Source: Marinobacter fonticola (GTDB taxonomy: Bacteria > Pseudomonadota > Gammaproteobacteria > Pseudomonadales > Oleiphilaceae). Taken from it: a DNA stretch of 64,000 nucleotides. Each line of letters begins with the position of its first letter. Within the stretch, counting starts at the first letter, position 1. Below the pieces are notes generated by a model. It made no database searches, was not told the DNA's origin, and worked only from the letters and a program-made list of their open reading frames with translations. The stretch covers positions 2,914,001 to 2,978,000 of the forward strand of contig NZ_CP043042.1 of the NCBI RefSeq assembly GCF_008122265.1, written 5' to 3'. A program made the position numbers and the translations under genes. This document shows positions 8,750 through 18,117 of this stretch, piece after piece.

Positions 8750-9949
8750 ATGAACCCGAATCTTGACCGTTTACATCCTTATCCGTTCGAAAAACTAGCC
8801 AAACTCAAGGCCGGCATCAGCGCACCTGAAGGCATCTCCTCAATCGCCCTGTCGATTGGCGAGCCTAAGCACGCTTCGCCGGACTTCGTTCAAGACGTTA
8901 TTCGGGAGAACCTGGATAAGCTATCCAATTACCCGACTACCAAGGGCATGGACGAACTGCGCGAGGCGATTGGCGTATGGGCCACGCGACGCTTCGAGCT
9001 CAAGCCCGGCACCCTAACCCCGGCGAGTCATATCATTCCGGTCAACGGGACTCGTGAAGCCATTTTTTCGCTGGTGCAGGCCGTTATCGATCCTCAAGAA
9101 GAGGCCACCGTAGTCAGCCCTAACCCTTTCTACCAAATCTACGAAGGGGCCGCCTTCCTGGCGGGCGCCACCCCGCACTATCTACCCAGCGAAGCCGATA
9201 ATCACTTTATCCCCGATTTCGAGGCGGTGCCCGAATCGGTCTGGCACAAATGCCAAATCCTTTTCCTTTGCTCCCCAGGCAACCCCAGCGGCGCGGTTAT
9301 TCCCCGCGACACTCTCAAATACCTGATTGAACTGGCCGACCGGCACGACTTTCTGATCGCCTCGGACGAGTGCTACTCGGAGCTCTACCCGGACGAAAAC
9401 AACCCACCGGAAGGCCTGCTGCAGACCTGCGCCGCCATCGGCCGGGATGACTACGCCCGCTGCATCGTATTCCACAGCCTGTCCAAGCGCAGCAATCTGC
9501 CCGGTTTGCGCTCAGGCTTTGTCGCCGGAGACGCCAAGATCCTCACCGAGTATCTGCGTTACCGCACCTATCACGGCTCGGCCATGCCGATTCAGCACCA
9601 ATTAGCCAGCATCGCCGCCTGGGGCGACGAGGAGCATGTCCGACAGAATCGCGCAGCCTACCGGCAGAAATTCGACGCCGTCGTGCCTATTTTAGCGGAG
9701 GTGATGCGGGTCTCCGCCCCGGACGCCGGTTTCTACCTCTGGCCGGAAACGCCTTTCGAGGACCATCTGTTCGCCCGCGATCTGGCCGCTAGCCAAAACG
9801 TCCACGTGCTACCGGGACGCTTCCTCTCGCGGGAAGTGGATGGCCGCAATCCAGGCGAGAACCGGGTACGCATGGCGCTGGTAGCACCGCTCGAAGAATG
9901 CATCGAAGCCGCAAAACGCATCCGCCAGTTCATTCAGCAATCCGAATAA
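8750..9949 (+). CDS. dapC: N-succinyldiaminopimelate aminotransferase
   Basis: PLP-dependent class I/II aminotransferase converting N-succinyl-2-amino-6-ketopimelate to N-succinyl-LL-diaminopimelate, for lysine and peptidoglycan. The PLP lysine is K246 in SLSKRSNLPGLRSG. The SPGNPSG loop and the final arginine motif NRVRMAL are also present. The start at 8750 (MNPNLDRLHPYPFEKL) gives 399 residues. Earlier in-frame codons overlap glnD and are not conserved. Its place between glnD and dapD supports the DapC call over a generic aminotransferase. Confidence 0.93.
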   Translation: MNPNLDRLHPYPFEKLAKLKAGISAPEGISSIALSIGEPKHASPDFVQDVIRENLDKLSNYPTTKGMDELREAIGVWATRRFELKPGTLTPASHIIPVNGTREAIFSLVQAVIDPQEEATVVSPNPFYQIYEGAAFLAGATPHYLPSEADNHFIPDFEAVPESVWHKCQILFLCSPGNPSGAVIPRDTLKYLIELADRHDFLIASDECYSELYPDENNPPEGLLQTCAAIGRDDYARCIVFHSLSKRSNLPGLRSGFVAGDAKILTEYLRYRTYHGSAMPIQHQLASIAAWGDEEHVRQNRAAYRQKFDAVVPILAEVMRVSAPDAGFYLWPETPFEDHLFARDLAASQNVHVLPGRFLSREVDGRNPGENRVRMALVAPLEECIEAAKRIRQFIQQSE

Positions 9950-10015
9950 GAGCCCTTTAATCGTGCAAAAACCGATACCGTATAAAACCCTTTAAAAACG
10001 ATGATGAGAAACGGC

Positions 10016-10360
10016 ATGGACATCTACGGCATCAAGAACTGCGATACCGTCAAGAAAGCCCTGAAGTGGCTGGACTCAAGCGATAGAACCTACACCTTCC
10101 ATGATTTCAAGAAAGAAGGCGTGAGCCGCCAGCAATTGGAAGCGTGGGAGCAACAGGTAGGCTGGGAGTCCTTACTGAATCGCCGCGGCACCACCTGGCG
10201 CAAACTGCCGGATGCGGTTCGTGATAACATAGACCGCGATTCCGCGCTGGTGGTCATGGTCGAAAACCCCTCGGTTATCAAGCGTCCGGTGGTCGAGCAC
10301 CAGGGCCAGGTCAATGTCGGCTTCAATGCCGATGAATGGACCCGCACTTTCGGCGCTTAA
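10016..10360 (+). CDS. Spx/ArsC-fold small protein (YffB-like)
   Basis: Protein of 114 residues with the thioredoxin-like ArsC/Spx fold: MDIYGIKNCDTVKKALKWL carries the single CxxV-type active site (C9), followed by FHDFKKEG and the family's NPSVIKRPVV motif near residue 87. E. coli YffB is the closest named relative. Its role is unclear, though a reductase-like function has been proposed. It lies in the dapC-dapD interval, as in pseudomonads, where yffB-type genes travel with dap genes. The start at 10016 is preferred over 10001 because the family begins at this methionine. Confidence 0.85.
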   Translation: MDIYGIKNCDTVKKALKWLDSSDRTYTFHDFKKEGVSRQQLEAWEQQVGWESLLNRRGTTWRKLPDAVRDNIDRDSALVVMVENPSVIKRPVVEHQGQVNVGFNADEWTRTFGA

Positions 10361-10422
10361 TTCTCTCTAATTTTTAAAACACATCGCTTTCAATGACATT
10401 TGGATCAAGGAGCAGCAATCAC

Positions 10423-11451
10423 ATGAGTTTCGCATTCGGCATTGGTATCGGCACCCAGAACAGGCAGGGCGACTGGCTGGAGACGTTCTACCAGAAACCG
10501 CTGTATATGCCGGAAGCGACCCTCGTGGAGATCGCAGGCAATACTCTGAACTACAGGGGCGGCAACCAGGCCATCGAGGCCGATGCGGAGCAACTCAAAG
10601 CCTTTGCCGAAGCATTACACCAGGCCGGCCTGGAAGATCAGGCTCGCTTGGCTGAGAAGGCTGCGGGGAGCAAGCGCCCCGCTGTCGTCACACTGCTGGA
10701 AACGGACGATACCGCCTCCAGCACACCGGAGGTCTATCTTAAACTGCACCTGATTTCCCACCGTTTGGTGAAGCCTCACGGCCTGAAGCTCGAAGGTATC
10801 TTCGGCCTGCTGCCCAACGTGGCCTGGACCAACGAAGGTGCCGTCGACCTGGAGGAACTACCGGAGCGTCAAATGGACGCCCGCATTAACGGCACCACGC
10901 TGGAAGTGAAATCCATCGACAAGTTTCCACAGATGACGGATTACGTGGCGCCCCGAGGCATACGTATCGCCGATACCGCTCGTGTGCGATTGGGCGCCTA
11001 CATCGGCGAAGGCACGACCGTGATGCACGAAGGTTTCGTCAACTTCAATGCCGGCACGGAAGGGACCAGCATGATCGAAGGACGCATTTCCGCGGGCGTC
11101 ATGGTCGGCAAAGGCTCCGACCTGGGCGGCGGTTGCTCGACCATGGGCACCCTGTCAGGCGGCGGCAATATCATCATCGCTGTCGGCGAGAACTGCCTGA
11201 TTGGCGCCAACGCCGGCATTGGTATTCCGCTGGGTGATCGAACGACGGTTGAAGCCGGTCTATACATCACCGCCGGTACCAAAGTGGCCCTCCTCGACGA
11301 CAAGAACGAGCTCGTGCAAGTGATCAAAGCACGCGACCTGGCCGGCAAGCCGGACCTGCTGTTCCGACGCAATTCGCAGAATGGTGCCGTGGAGTGCAAG
11401 ACCAACAAGTCGGCCATCGAACTGAACGAGGCCTTGCACGCTAATAACTAG
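10423..11451 (+). CDS. dapD: 2,3,4,5-tetrahydropyridine-2,6-dicarboxylate N-succinyltransferase
   Basis: Transfers succinyl from succinyl-CoA to tetrahydrodipicolinate, the committed step of the succinylase branch. At 343 residues it is the long pseudomonad-type DapD. It has an N-terminal alpha/beta part and a C-terminal left-handed beta-helix of hexapeptide repeats (from about residue 190, with VRLGAYIGEGTTVMHEGFVN and GGGCSTMGTLSGGG). The start at 10423 (MSFAFGIGIGTQN) has AAGGAG ten bases upstream. It is followed after a REP-like element by dapE. Confidence 0.95.
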   Translation: MSFAFGIGIGTQNRQGDWLETFYQKPLYMPEATLVEIAGNTLNYRGGNQAIEADAEQLKAFAEALHQAGLEDQARLAEKAAGSKRPAVVTLLETDDTASSTPEVYLKLHLISHRLVKPHGLKLEGIFGLLPNVAWTNEGAVDLEELPERQMDARINGTTLEVKSIDKFPQMTDYVAPRGIRIADTARVRLGAYIGEGTTVMHEGFVNFNAGTEGTSMIEGRISAGVMVGKGSDLGGGCSTMGTLSGGGNIIIAVGENCLIGANAGIGIPLGDRTTVEAGLYITAGTKVALLDDKNELVQVIKARDLAGKPDLLFRRNSQNGAVECKTNKSAIELNEALHANN

Positions 11452-11486
11452 GCTGACTACTTATTCCAACTCGAGTTAATCGTTAA

Positions 11487-11596
11487 ATGTAGCGGACGCT
11501 TCAGCTTCGGAGCAGTCCGCAGGACTGCCGGGATGTCAGGCCAGGCAGACCGTCCGGGCACCTTCGGCGCCTCAGAAGCTGAAGCTTCTGCTACAT
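11487..11596. repeat. REP/BIME-like element, copy B
   Basis: A 110-base palindromic element fills most of the dapD-dapE spacer. Outer arms ATGTAGCGGACGCTTCAGC (left) and its inverted counterpart ending CTGCTACAT (right) enclose two inner hairpins: GCAGTCC-GCA-GGACTGC at 11513-11529 and GGCACC-TTC-GGCGCC near 11558-11572. Both flanks carry CTCGAG just outside. The arms are outside and the hairpins inside, the reverse of copy A. Confidence 0.75.
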
Positions 11597-11612
11597 GCTC
11601 GAGCTAGCCTGA

Positions 11613-12782
<1,170 letters not shown>

Positions 12783-12803
12783 ATGCGGTTGCCAAGGTAC
12801 TGG

Positions 12804-13035
12804 CAGCCCTGCGGGCTGCTCCGAAGCTAAAGAGGGTGTTGTAAAAGCACCAGCTAACCGGTTTGCACAGAGAGGGGGAGGCGCCGTAAGGCGCCCATCA
12901 GTGTCATTGGCGACTTCCGGCGAGGCTTTCGCCTCGCCCCCCTCTCTCCAAACCTCTCTCTCTCCAGGGGAGAGAGGCTTAGAACCGCGACCTTTTGCAA
13001 CACCCTCTTTAGCTTCCGAGGCGCCAACGGCGCCC
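12804..13035. repeat. Composite REP-like element, copy D (232 bp)
   Basis: This fills the dapE-slyX spacer. Ends are GC hairpins (GCAGCCC-TGC-GGGCTGC at 12804-12820 and GGCGCC-AAC-GGCGCC at 13021-13035). Just inside are 28-base inverted arms at 12821-12848 and 12993-13020 that match except for one or two positions. The core of about 145 bases has further stems (GGCGCC-GTAA-GGCGCC near 12881 and GCGAGGC-TTTC-GCCTCGC near 12921) and CT/GA-rich tracts. Two overlapping ORFs across it are low-complexity and are not called as genes. The outline resembles a MITE. Confidence 0.7.
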
Positions 13036-13084
13036 CGTCCAGTCACCGCTGAAACATGCTAGCAACCCAGTTAGCCCGCCGCCG

Positions 13085-13303
13085 TTAATAATGCGGCGGC
13101 GGTGTTTCGTCCTCTTCCCGCTTGATGTTGGATGGTGCCACCTCGGCTAGCTGCTTCTTCAATAGCTTTTTCGCTTCCCAGAGCTCTCGCAGGTCCAGCT
13201 CCTGCCGTGTTACCTGATCGCTCAGGGTCGCGATTAAGTCGTCTTGAAATGCCACACGGGTCTCTAACTCGATGAGCCTGACCTCCAGTTCTTCCAAGTT
13301 CAT
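13085..13303 (-). CDS. slyX: SlyX family protein
   Basis: A 72-residue, mostly helical coiled-coil protein of unknown function. The family features are clear: the N-terminal LEELEVRLIELETRVAFQD heptad region, DQVTRQELDLREL, and the proline-rich ending PPPHY. The start at 13303 gives the standard SlyX length. A frame open to 13387 adds 28 residues with no family match. Confidence 0.92.
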   Translation of the reverse strand: MNLEELEVRLIELETRVAFQDDLIATLSDQVTRQELDLRELWEAKKLLKKQLAEVAPSNIKREEDETPPPHY

Positions 13304-13498
13304 GTGATGGGCTCCCGTGAATTCAAAGGCTTTGGTTCGTAGATTGGGTCGTTCGAAGAATGATCTGTTATCATGCTGCGCTTGCACGGAAGCGGCCCTC
13401 CTTATTCGGCCCGACCGGCATGTCCGTCTGCGCCTGGTGGTCTATTTTACGTGAAATCAGGCTGTTAGTATTTTTGATTATGGAGAATAAATCGTCAC

Positions 13499-14035
13499 AT
13501 GCGTAATCCAAAAAAAGCGATCCTTGTTGCCCTCTTAATCGCTATCCCCGCGCCTTTCATTCTGGCGTTCTGCCTGACCACCTTCACCCCGGAGCTCTTC
13601 CAGATCCTGTCCAAATCAGGCTCCAGTGAACTGGCCACCAACACACCCTTCGTTCTCGGCAGTGCCCAAGGTATCGCCGCTTACGTTATCGCCGTTATTC
13701 TGTTTGGCGTGGTTGGCTTTCTGACCGTGGTTCTTGCCCAGGGTGCATCCCAACAAACCCGGCCCCAGCAGACCAGCCGCACGCAAGGCGGTGGGGATGG
13801 TTATGAAGATGACTTTGGTCCGGAAGGTGGCGAGGAAGGCACCGTCAAGTGGTTCAACGTCAAGAAAGGCTTCGGCTTTATCGTGCGCGAAAGCGGAGAC
13901 GAGGTCTTCGTTCACTTCCGTGCGATTCGCGGACGCGGACGTCGCGTCTTGCGCCAGGGGCAGTTGGTGCGTTTTGATGTGGTTGAAGCCGATAAAGGCC
14001 TACAAGCCGATAACGTCAGTACCCTGGAAGACTAA
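13499..14035 (+). CDS. Membrane-anchored cold-shock-domain protein
   Basis: A 178-residue protein with two predicted transmembrane helices (about residues 8-28, [18 protein letters not shown]; and 56-80, [20 protein letters not shown]), a glutamine/glycine/acidic linker (83-112), and a C-terminal CspA-type domain. The domain starts at [15 protein letters not shown] (RNP1 KGFGFI) with RNP2 VFVHF and ends in [11 protein letters not shown]. Both RNA-binding motifs are intact, so it should bind single-stranded RNA or DNA on the cytoplasmic face. Ordinary Csp proteins are soluble and about 70 residues. The fusion partner has no name I can assign. It stands alone between slyX and a terminator-like hairpin. 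Confidence 0.85.
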   Translation: MRNPKKAILVALLIAIPAPFILAFCLTTFTPELFQILSKSGSSELATNTPFVLGSAQGIAAYVIAVILFGVVGFLTVVLAQGASQQTRPQQTSRTQGGGDGYEDDFGPEGGEEGTVKWFNVKKGFGFIVRESGDEVFVHFRAIRGRGRRVLRQGQLVRFDVVEADKGLQADNVSTLED

Positions 14036-14048
14036 TTGATCAGCTATG

Positions 14049-14082
14049 GATCACCGGCCTTCCAGAAAGAAGGCTGGTGATC
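14049..14082. terminator. Convergent hairpin terminator
   Basis: A 13-bp stem (GATCACCGGCCTT at 14049-14061 with AAGGCTGGTGATC at 14070-14082, one wobble) and an 8-base loop lie 13 bases after the cold-shock-domain gene and 24 bases from the end of the opposing gene. T-runs are weak on both sides (TCTTAA on plus). The position between convergent genes supports a shared terminator. Confidence 0.6.
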
Positions 14083-14105
14083 TCTTAACCCGTGAAGCTA
14101 GTGCA

Positions 14106-14480
14106 CTAGTTCCAAGCAACTTTCTGCTCACCGCGCGAGTCAATCCGCCACCACTTTTCCTCATCCACAGGATCCCCCTCCTTCCAGTCTCCGGGGCTGC
14201 AACGAACCTCGGTGTCGAGGTGGCGCCAGGCATTACGCGCACACTCCAGATCCGAACGCCAGGGTAACTCATCACCTTCAAGCACAACGCTGGTGAAATG
14301 CTTATTGAACGCACCGGGATAAAGAAAAACACGAACGGGCGCATCACGGTAAAAGCCCCTTCCCTTGACGACGCCCTTCGTTCCGTGGGCCTGGAGCTCC
14401 AATCCGTCCAGCGATTCGCTCAACCACTGCCGGATAGGTTCATCAGAAAGCTCTCGCACATAGATTTCTAGGTCGTGCAT
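14106..14480 (-). CDS. Conserved-looking protein of unknown function
   Basis: I do not recognise this family. It has 124 residues, no signal peptide or membrane segment, tryptophan-rich (W19, several W in the C-terminal half including EEKWWRID) and mixed charge. The N-terminus MHDLEIYVRELSDEPIRQWL looks like a folded soluble domain. The coding strand composition matches its neighbours. It follows the Clp-like ATPase gene on the same strand by 132 bases, and the two could be co-transcribed. Confidence 0.6.
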   Translation of the reverse strand: MHDLEIYVRELSDEPIRQWLSESLDGLELQAHGTKGVVKGRGFYRDAPVRVFLYPGAFNKHFTSVVLEGDELPWRSDLECARNAWRHLDTEVRCSPGDWKEGDPVDEEKWWRIDSRGEQKVAWN

Positions 14481-14612
14481 TGGGGGTCCCGGTCATTCTC
14501 ACAGAAACGCAAACATACTGCTCGAGCATGCTGTTTGGTTAATTCGCTATGATGCCCCAGCCAGCCCTTACCAGCAATGAGCGAGGCGGTCGCCAAGCGC
14601 ATTAGCGCCTCG

Positions 14613-15635
14613 TCAATCTTGGGGGTCGCAAACCATTTGGCTAGTATGTGAGACTTTGCCGTCACACGCGTTCTTGTCAGCAAACGATCGGCTGGACGTC
14701 CTTTTTTGCAGCACTTGCACTTCCCGCGCGACATCCCGAGCCGTTACTTGGCAGAGCTTCCCTGCAAGCTCCCGCTCATACCAGTCAACCGCATAGGCCG
14801 CATGTTCGATCTCGATATGCGCCAGCTGCGATTGAATGGACTCTACATTTCCGCCTCTCGCCTGCGCAACCAACAGGGCGCGGTTCAAATCCTCAACCTG
14901 CCCTTTCAACGCCCGTAGTTGCGGTTCGCCGTGCTTAGCATGAAGGCATACCCTTGTGGCTGCGGCTTCAAGCAGTTGTATTGCCGCTCCAGGCGTTTCC
15001 GTAACGGTAGGCGCTCGACCTTGGGCCGCCCGCTCAAGGGCTTCGGGCTCAATGCAAACGCCCAACCGGCGTTCAATACCGCTTTGCCAGGCGCGTAAAA
15101 TGCTCAGCCTTAGCTCAAAGCTACTAGCCGGCATTGTCAATGTCTGGAGGTCGCGACCGGTACGAGCGGAGAGCACATCCCGCGCCGCGTTTTCGATGTC
15201 ATTACTCACCAGCAGGATCGGCCCAGGGAATCCCGGTACGACGTAAGAAGCGGGATGCAATGGATCGGCAAGAAGCAACGCCAGATCACGCGGCGACATA
15301 TCGTCCAGCACCAGAACCGGCGGCAATGCCATAGAAACTTCAGCATCACGCATCGCACGCGTGTCGTCGGCCATCAAGTCGTGCTCGCGGCGCAGATCGA
15401 GCCATAGGGAGGGAAACGGCCAATTCGGTACATTCTGTTGAAGAAAGGTGGTTTTGCCCGAACCGGGCTCGCCCTTAATCCACAAGAGCAATTTTTCCGA
15501 ACTTGCCAAGCGAACAGCTACGTCGTCCGCGAAGTTGAGTTGCCGGCATGAGACCGGCGCTACGGTCATTGGTACAACCATTGGTACAACGCCTTTGGAC
15601 GTTGCCTTCAAGCCATTCCCTGGCCTATCAGACAT
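14613..15635 (-). CDS. Stand-alone Clp-like AAA ATPase module
   Basis: A 340-residue protein with Walker A GEPGSGKTT (55-63) and Walker B VLVLDDM (107-113). The segment after the nucleotide-binding core resembles the first AAA lid of ClpA/ClpB/ClpV (ERAAQGR..GAAIQLLEAAATRV, about 205-240). A coiled-coil stretch like the start of a ClpB middle domain follows (QLRALKGQVEDLNRALL.. to WYEREL), then VTARDVAREV at the position of the Clp VTxxDIAxVV motif. The second AAA ring and N-domain are missing. No arginine finger could be assigned. The start at 15635 has AAGGAG six bases upstream. It lies beside a 15-bp tandem repeat array. The Clp kinship is inferred from motif order and was not confirmed by a search. 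Confidence 0.6.
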   Translation of the reverse strand: MSDRPGNGLKATSKGVVPMVVPMTVAPVSCRQLNFADDVAVRLASSEKLLLWIKGEPGSGKTTFLQQNVPNWPFPSLWLDLRREHDLMADDTRAMRDAEVSMALPPVLVLDDMSPRDLALLLADPLHPASYVVPGFPGPILLVSNDIENAARDVLSARTGRDLQTLTMPASSFELRLSILRAWQSGIERRLGVCIEPEALERAAQGRAPTVTETPGAAIQLLEAAATRVCLHAKHGEPQLRALKGQVEDLNRALLVAQARGGNVESIQSQLAHIEIEHAAYAVDWYERELAGKLCQVTARDVAREVQVLQKRTSSRSFADKNACDGKVSHTSQMVCDPQD

Positions 15636-15660
15636 CGAAAGCTCCTTTTTTCACGACCTA

Positions 15661-15735
15661 TTCTTAAAAGACCTGTTCTTAAAATACTTGTCCTTAAACG
15701 ACAAACCTTAAGCCCCTTGGTCTTAAACTCCTTTT
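15661..15735. repeat. 5 x 15-bp degenerate tandem repeat upstream of the Clp-like ATPase gene
   Basis: Five consecutive 15-base units beginning at 15661, 15676, 15691, 15706 and 15721 each carry a CTTAA(A/G) core near the 5' end. The first two differ at only a few positions (TTCTTAAAAGACCTG and TTCTTAAAATACTTG) and the others are more diverged. They lie 26 bases upstream of the ATPase start, in its presumed promoter or leader. Confidence 0.7.
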
Positions 15736-15815
15736 TCAAATCACTAAAACGGGTACTGAAATGACGCCCGCTGCCCGCACATCCTATGCGGACAGCTTTC
15801 CCAGTCTGACCGTAA

Positions 15816-17222
15816 TCAAACGCGGTTGTAGGTATCTGCGAAGCGCACAATGTCGTCTTCGCCAAGGTAACTGCCGGTTTGCACTTCGATCAGCTCCAGC
15901 GGAATGACACCCGGATTCGACAGGCGATGGCGGTGGCCCACGGGGATATAGGTGGACTGATCTTCGGTCAGCATAATTTCATCGTCGCCTCGGATGACCG
16001 CAGCCGTGCCTTTAACGACGATCCAATGCTCCGCACGGTGGTGGTGTTTTTGCAGCGATAAAGAGGCACCCGGGTTCACGGTGATCCGCTTGACCTGGAA
16101 ACGCTCGCCCATCGCTATCCCCTCGTAAGTGCCCCACGGACGGTGCACTTTCTTGTGGAAGCGATGCTCTTCACGTCCCAAGGTTTTTATCTGAGAAACG
16201 AGCTTCTTGACGTCCTGAACTCGGCTGCGATCAGCCACCAGAACCACGTCGTCGGTTTCTACAATAACGTGGTCACTAACGCCCAAAGCGGCGATCAAAC
16301 GCCCTTCAGAGTGGATATAGGAGCCGCTCACATCTTCCATGATGACGTCGCCGCGGCAGACGTTTCCGTCCTCATCGTGCGGCTGAATTTCCCAGAGCGC
16401 CGACCAGGACCCGACGTCACTCCAACCTGCATTGAGCGGAACCACAACCGCGTCTTTCGTTTTCTCCATGACGGCGTAGTCAATGGAATCATCGGGGCAC
16501 GCCTCGAAAGATTCCCGATCCACCCGGATAAAGTCCATATCAGATTCGCGCCCGGCAAAGGCCGCTTGACAGGCTTCGAGCATGGCCGGACTCTGCTTGC
16601 CCAATTCCTCCAGGTAACGGTCGGCCCGGAACAGGAACATGCCGCTGTTCCAATAGTAGCCGCCCTGATCCAGATAGGATTTGGCGGTGGACTCATCCGG
16701 CTTTTCAACAAAAGCATCGACGGGTGAATAACCGTCAGTAGAGTCGCCCGCCCGAATGTAACCGTAACCGGTATGGGGTGCCGTGGGCACAACCCCGAAC
16801 GTTACCAGCTTGCCCGATGACGCCGCCCTGGCGCCGACCTGCACCGCATCGGCGAAGGCCGCACGGTCGCGCAGAACGTGATCGGAGGGCATAACGAGCA
16901 ACAGTTCTTCAGGATTGCTCTCGGCAGCTGCAAGAGCGGCCAGCGCAATAGCCGGCGCAGTATTGCGTCCGACGGGCTCAAGAATGATACCGTCGACCTT
17001 ACCCGCCGCCATCTCTTGCATATGCGCGGCGACGACAAAACGGTGCTCTTCGTTGGTGATCGCCATCACCCGTGTCTGGGGATCAACCTTAAGTCCACGG
17101 TCGATCGTTTCGGCTAACAACGTTTCGTCGGAAACAACAGGTAGAAACTGCTTCGGGTAGGCTTCACGAGAGAGGGGCCACAGACGTGTTCCGGATCCAC
17201 CGGAAAGAATGACAGCTAACAT
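15816..17222 (-). CDS. manC: Mannose-1-phosphate guanylyltransferase / mannose-6-phosphate isomerase
   Basis: A bifunctional AlgA/WbpW/ManC-type enzyme of 468 residues. The N-terminal nucleotidyltransferase has GGSGTRLWPLSR (8-19) with PKQF (24-27), and the VEKPDE motif lies near residue 170. The C-terminal cupin isomerase has QKHHHRAEHWIVV (about 392-404) with its metal-binding histidines. It makes GDP-mannose for polysaccharide synthesis. It is at the far downstream end of the polysaccharide locus, separated from it by mvaT and a REP-like element. No manB/algC phosphomannomutase is in the window. Confidence 0.95.
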   Translation of the reverse strand: MLAVILSGGSGTRLWPLSREAYPKQFLPVVSDETLLAETIDRGLKVDPQTRVMAITNEEHRFVVAAHMQEMAAGKVDGIILEPVGRNTAPAIALAALAAAESNPEELLLVMPSDHVLRDRAAFADAVQVGARAASSGKLVTFGVVPTAPHTGYGYIRAGDSTDGYSPVDAFVEKPDESTAKSYLDQGGYYWNSGMFLFRADRYLEELGKQSPAMLEACQAAFAGRESDMDFIRVDRESFEACPDDSIDYAVMEKTKDAVVVPLNAGWSDVGSWSALWEIQPHDEDGNVCRGDVIMEDVSGSYIHSEGRLIAALGVSDHVIVETDDVVLVADRSRVQDVKKLVSQIKTLGREEHRFHKKVHRPWGTYEGIAMGERFQVKRITVNPGASLSLQKHHHRAEHWIVVKGTAAVIRGDDEIMLTEDQSTYIPVGHRHRLSNPGVIPLELIEVQTGSYLGEDDIVRFADTYNRV

Positions 17223-17403
17223 ACAGCATCCTTGTCAGAAACTTTTATCCGATTCTAACTCAAATAAGGGCTGTATTGCTTGTGGGATATTGCTGAAATG
17301 CCGTTAAGACGCGGCAATGGTCAGAAAACAGAACGAGGACGGCAGCGTAGTGGCCAGTAAAACCTGTAACTATCGATAAATACCAGCAAAAAATACCAGA
17401 GTA

Positions 17404-17494
17404 ATGTAGCGGAAGCTTTAGCTTTCGAGGAGGCTAGAAGCCTCCCGATTTCCGGGCCCTGACGGGCCCTCCGAAGCTGAAGCTTCGTCTACAT
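17404..17494. repeat. REP/BIME-like element, copy C
   Basis: A palindromic 91-base element in the 313-base manC-mvaT spacer. Arms ATGTAGCGGAAGCTTTAGC (left) and the inverted GAAGCTTCGTCTACAT (right) enclose two stems: GAGGCT-AGA-AGCCTC near 17429-17444 and GGGCCC-TGAC-GGGCCC near 17454-17470. It has the same arms-outside layout as copy B. Nothing else was seen in this spacer apart from short AT-rich stretches. Confidence 0.75.
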
Positions 17495-17535
17495 GTAAGG
17501 CACGTATGTCGCCCTAACATGAAAGGCAGGTCAAC

Positions 17536-17904
17536 TTAATCCTGCTGCCAGCCTTGCACCGCATCTTTACCGTACTTATCACGCCATTCATTCAGCGTCT
17601 TGTGGTTACCGCCTCGGGTTTTGACCACTTCGCCGGTGTTCGGGTTCTTATACGTCTTCAGGGGGCGCTTGGGGCGGGAACCGGAACCTGCTTCGACTTT
17701 AGCGCCTGAAACTGCCGGGTCAATAGCACCCAGCACTTGCAATACATCTTTCGCCGACTTGTTGTACTCTTTCATCAAGCCGCGAATCTTCTCTTCAAAC
17801 TCAAGCTCATGCTTCAGCGCGTTGTCTTCCTCGAGTTTACGCAGCTCGTCTGCAAGCTTATCCATAAGCTGTTTCTTCTGGTAATACTCGTTAATCTTTG
17901 CCAT
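17536..17904 (-). CDS. mvaT: MvaT-family H-NS-like nucleoid protein
   Basis: A 122-residue xenogeneic silencer of the MvaT/MvaU family that binds AT-rich DNA. It has an N-terminal coiled-coil oligomerisation region (residues 1-60, KLADELRKLEEDNALKHELEFEEKI, key LRKLEEDNALKH), a basic linker (RPKRPLKTYKNPNTGEV), and the C-terminal DNA-binding signature TRGGNHKTLNEWR (about 97-109). AAGGA lies eight bases before the start. The gene lies within the polysaccharide locus, whose core is the most AT-rich part of the window. Confidence 0.93.
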   Translation of the reverse strand: MAKINEYYQKKQLMDKLADELRKLEEDNALKHELEFEEKIRGLMKEYNKSAKDVLQVLGAIDPAVSGAKVEAGSGSRPKRPLKTYKNPNTGEVVKTRGGNHKTLNEWRDKYGKDAVQGWQQD

Positions 17905-18117
17905 GGATATATCCTTACTTGGTTCAATTTAGTTAATTGATTCAAATAAACTGGAAACTTATCGAATAAAGGACGCCGGATAAGGGGCAAAACTACGCTT
18001 AAGTTTTGCCTAGCCGTCACTGACGGAAATCATAGTAGAACAATACACAGAATATGACAATTAAAAGCGATACCGTAACATTATCTTCACTAGTAAACGC
18101 AGCCTGACTGCGAAAAT

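Noticed and set aside
14468..14734. 88-residue minus-strand ORF overlapping the end of the Clp-like ATPase gene
   Set aside because: I considered it as a frameshifted continuation of the ATPase, but no motif of the second Clp ring is present and it also overlaps the next gene. It is more likely a shadow frame.
15661..15735. Coding repeat in an 85-residue frame over the 15-bp array
   Set aside because: The frame runs through the promoter of the ATPase gene and the manC 3' flank; the repeat makes it look regular but there is no start signal.
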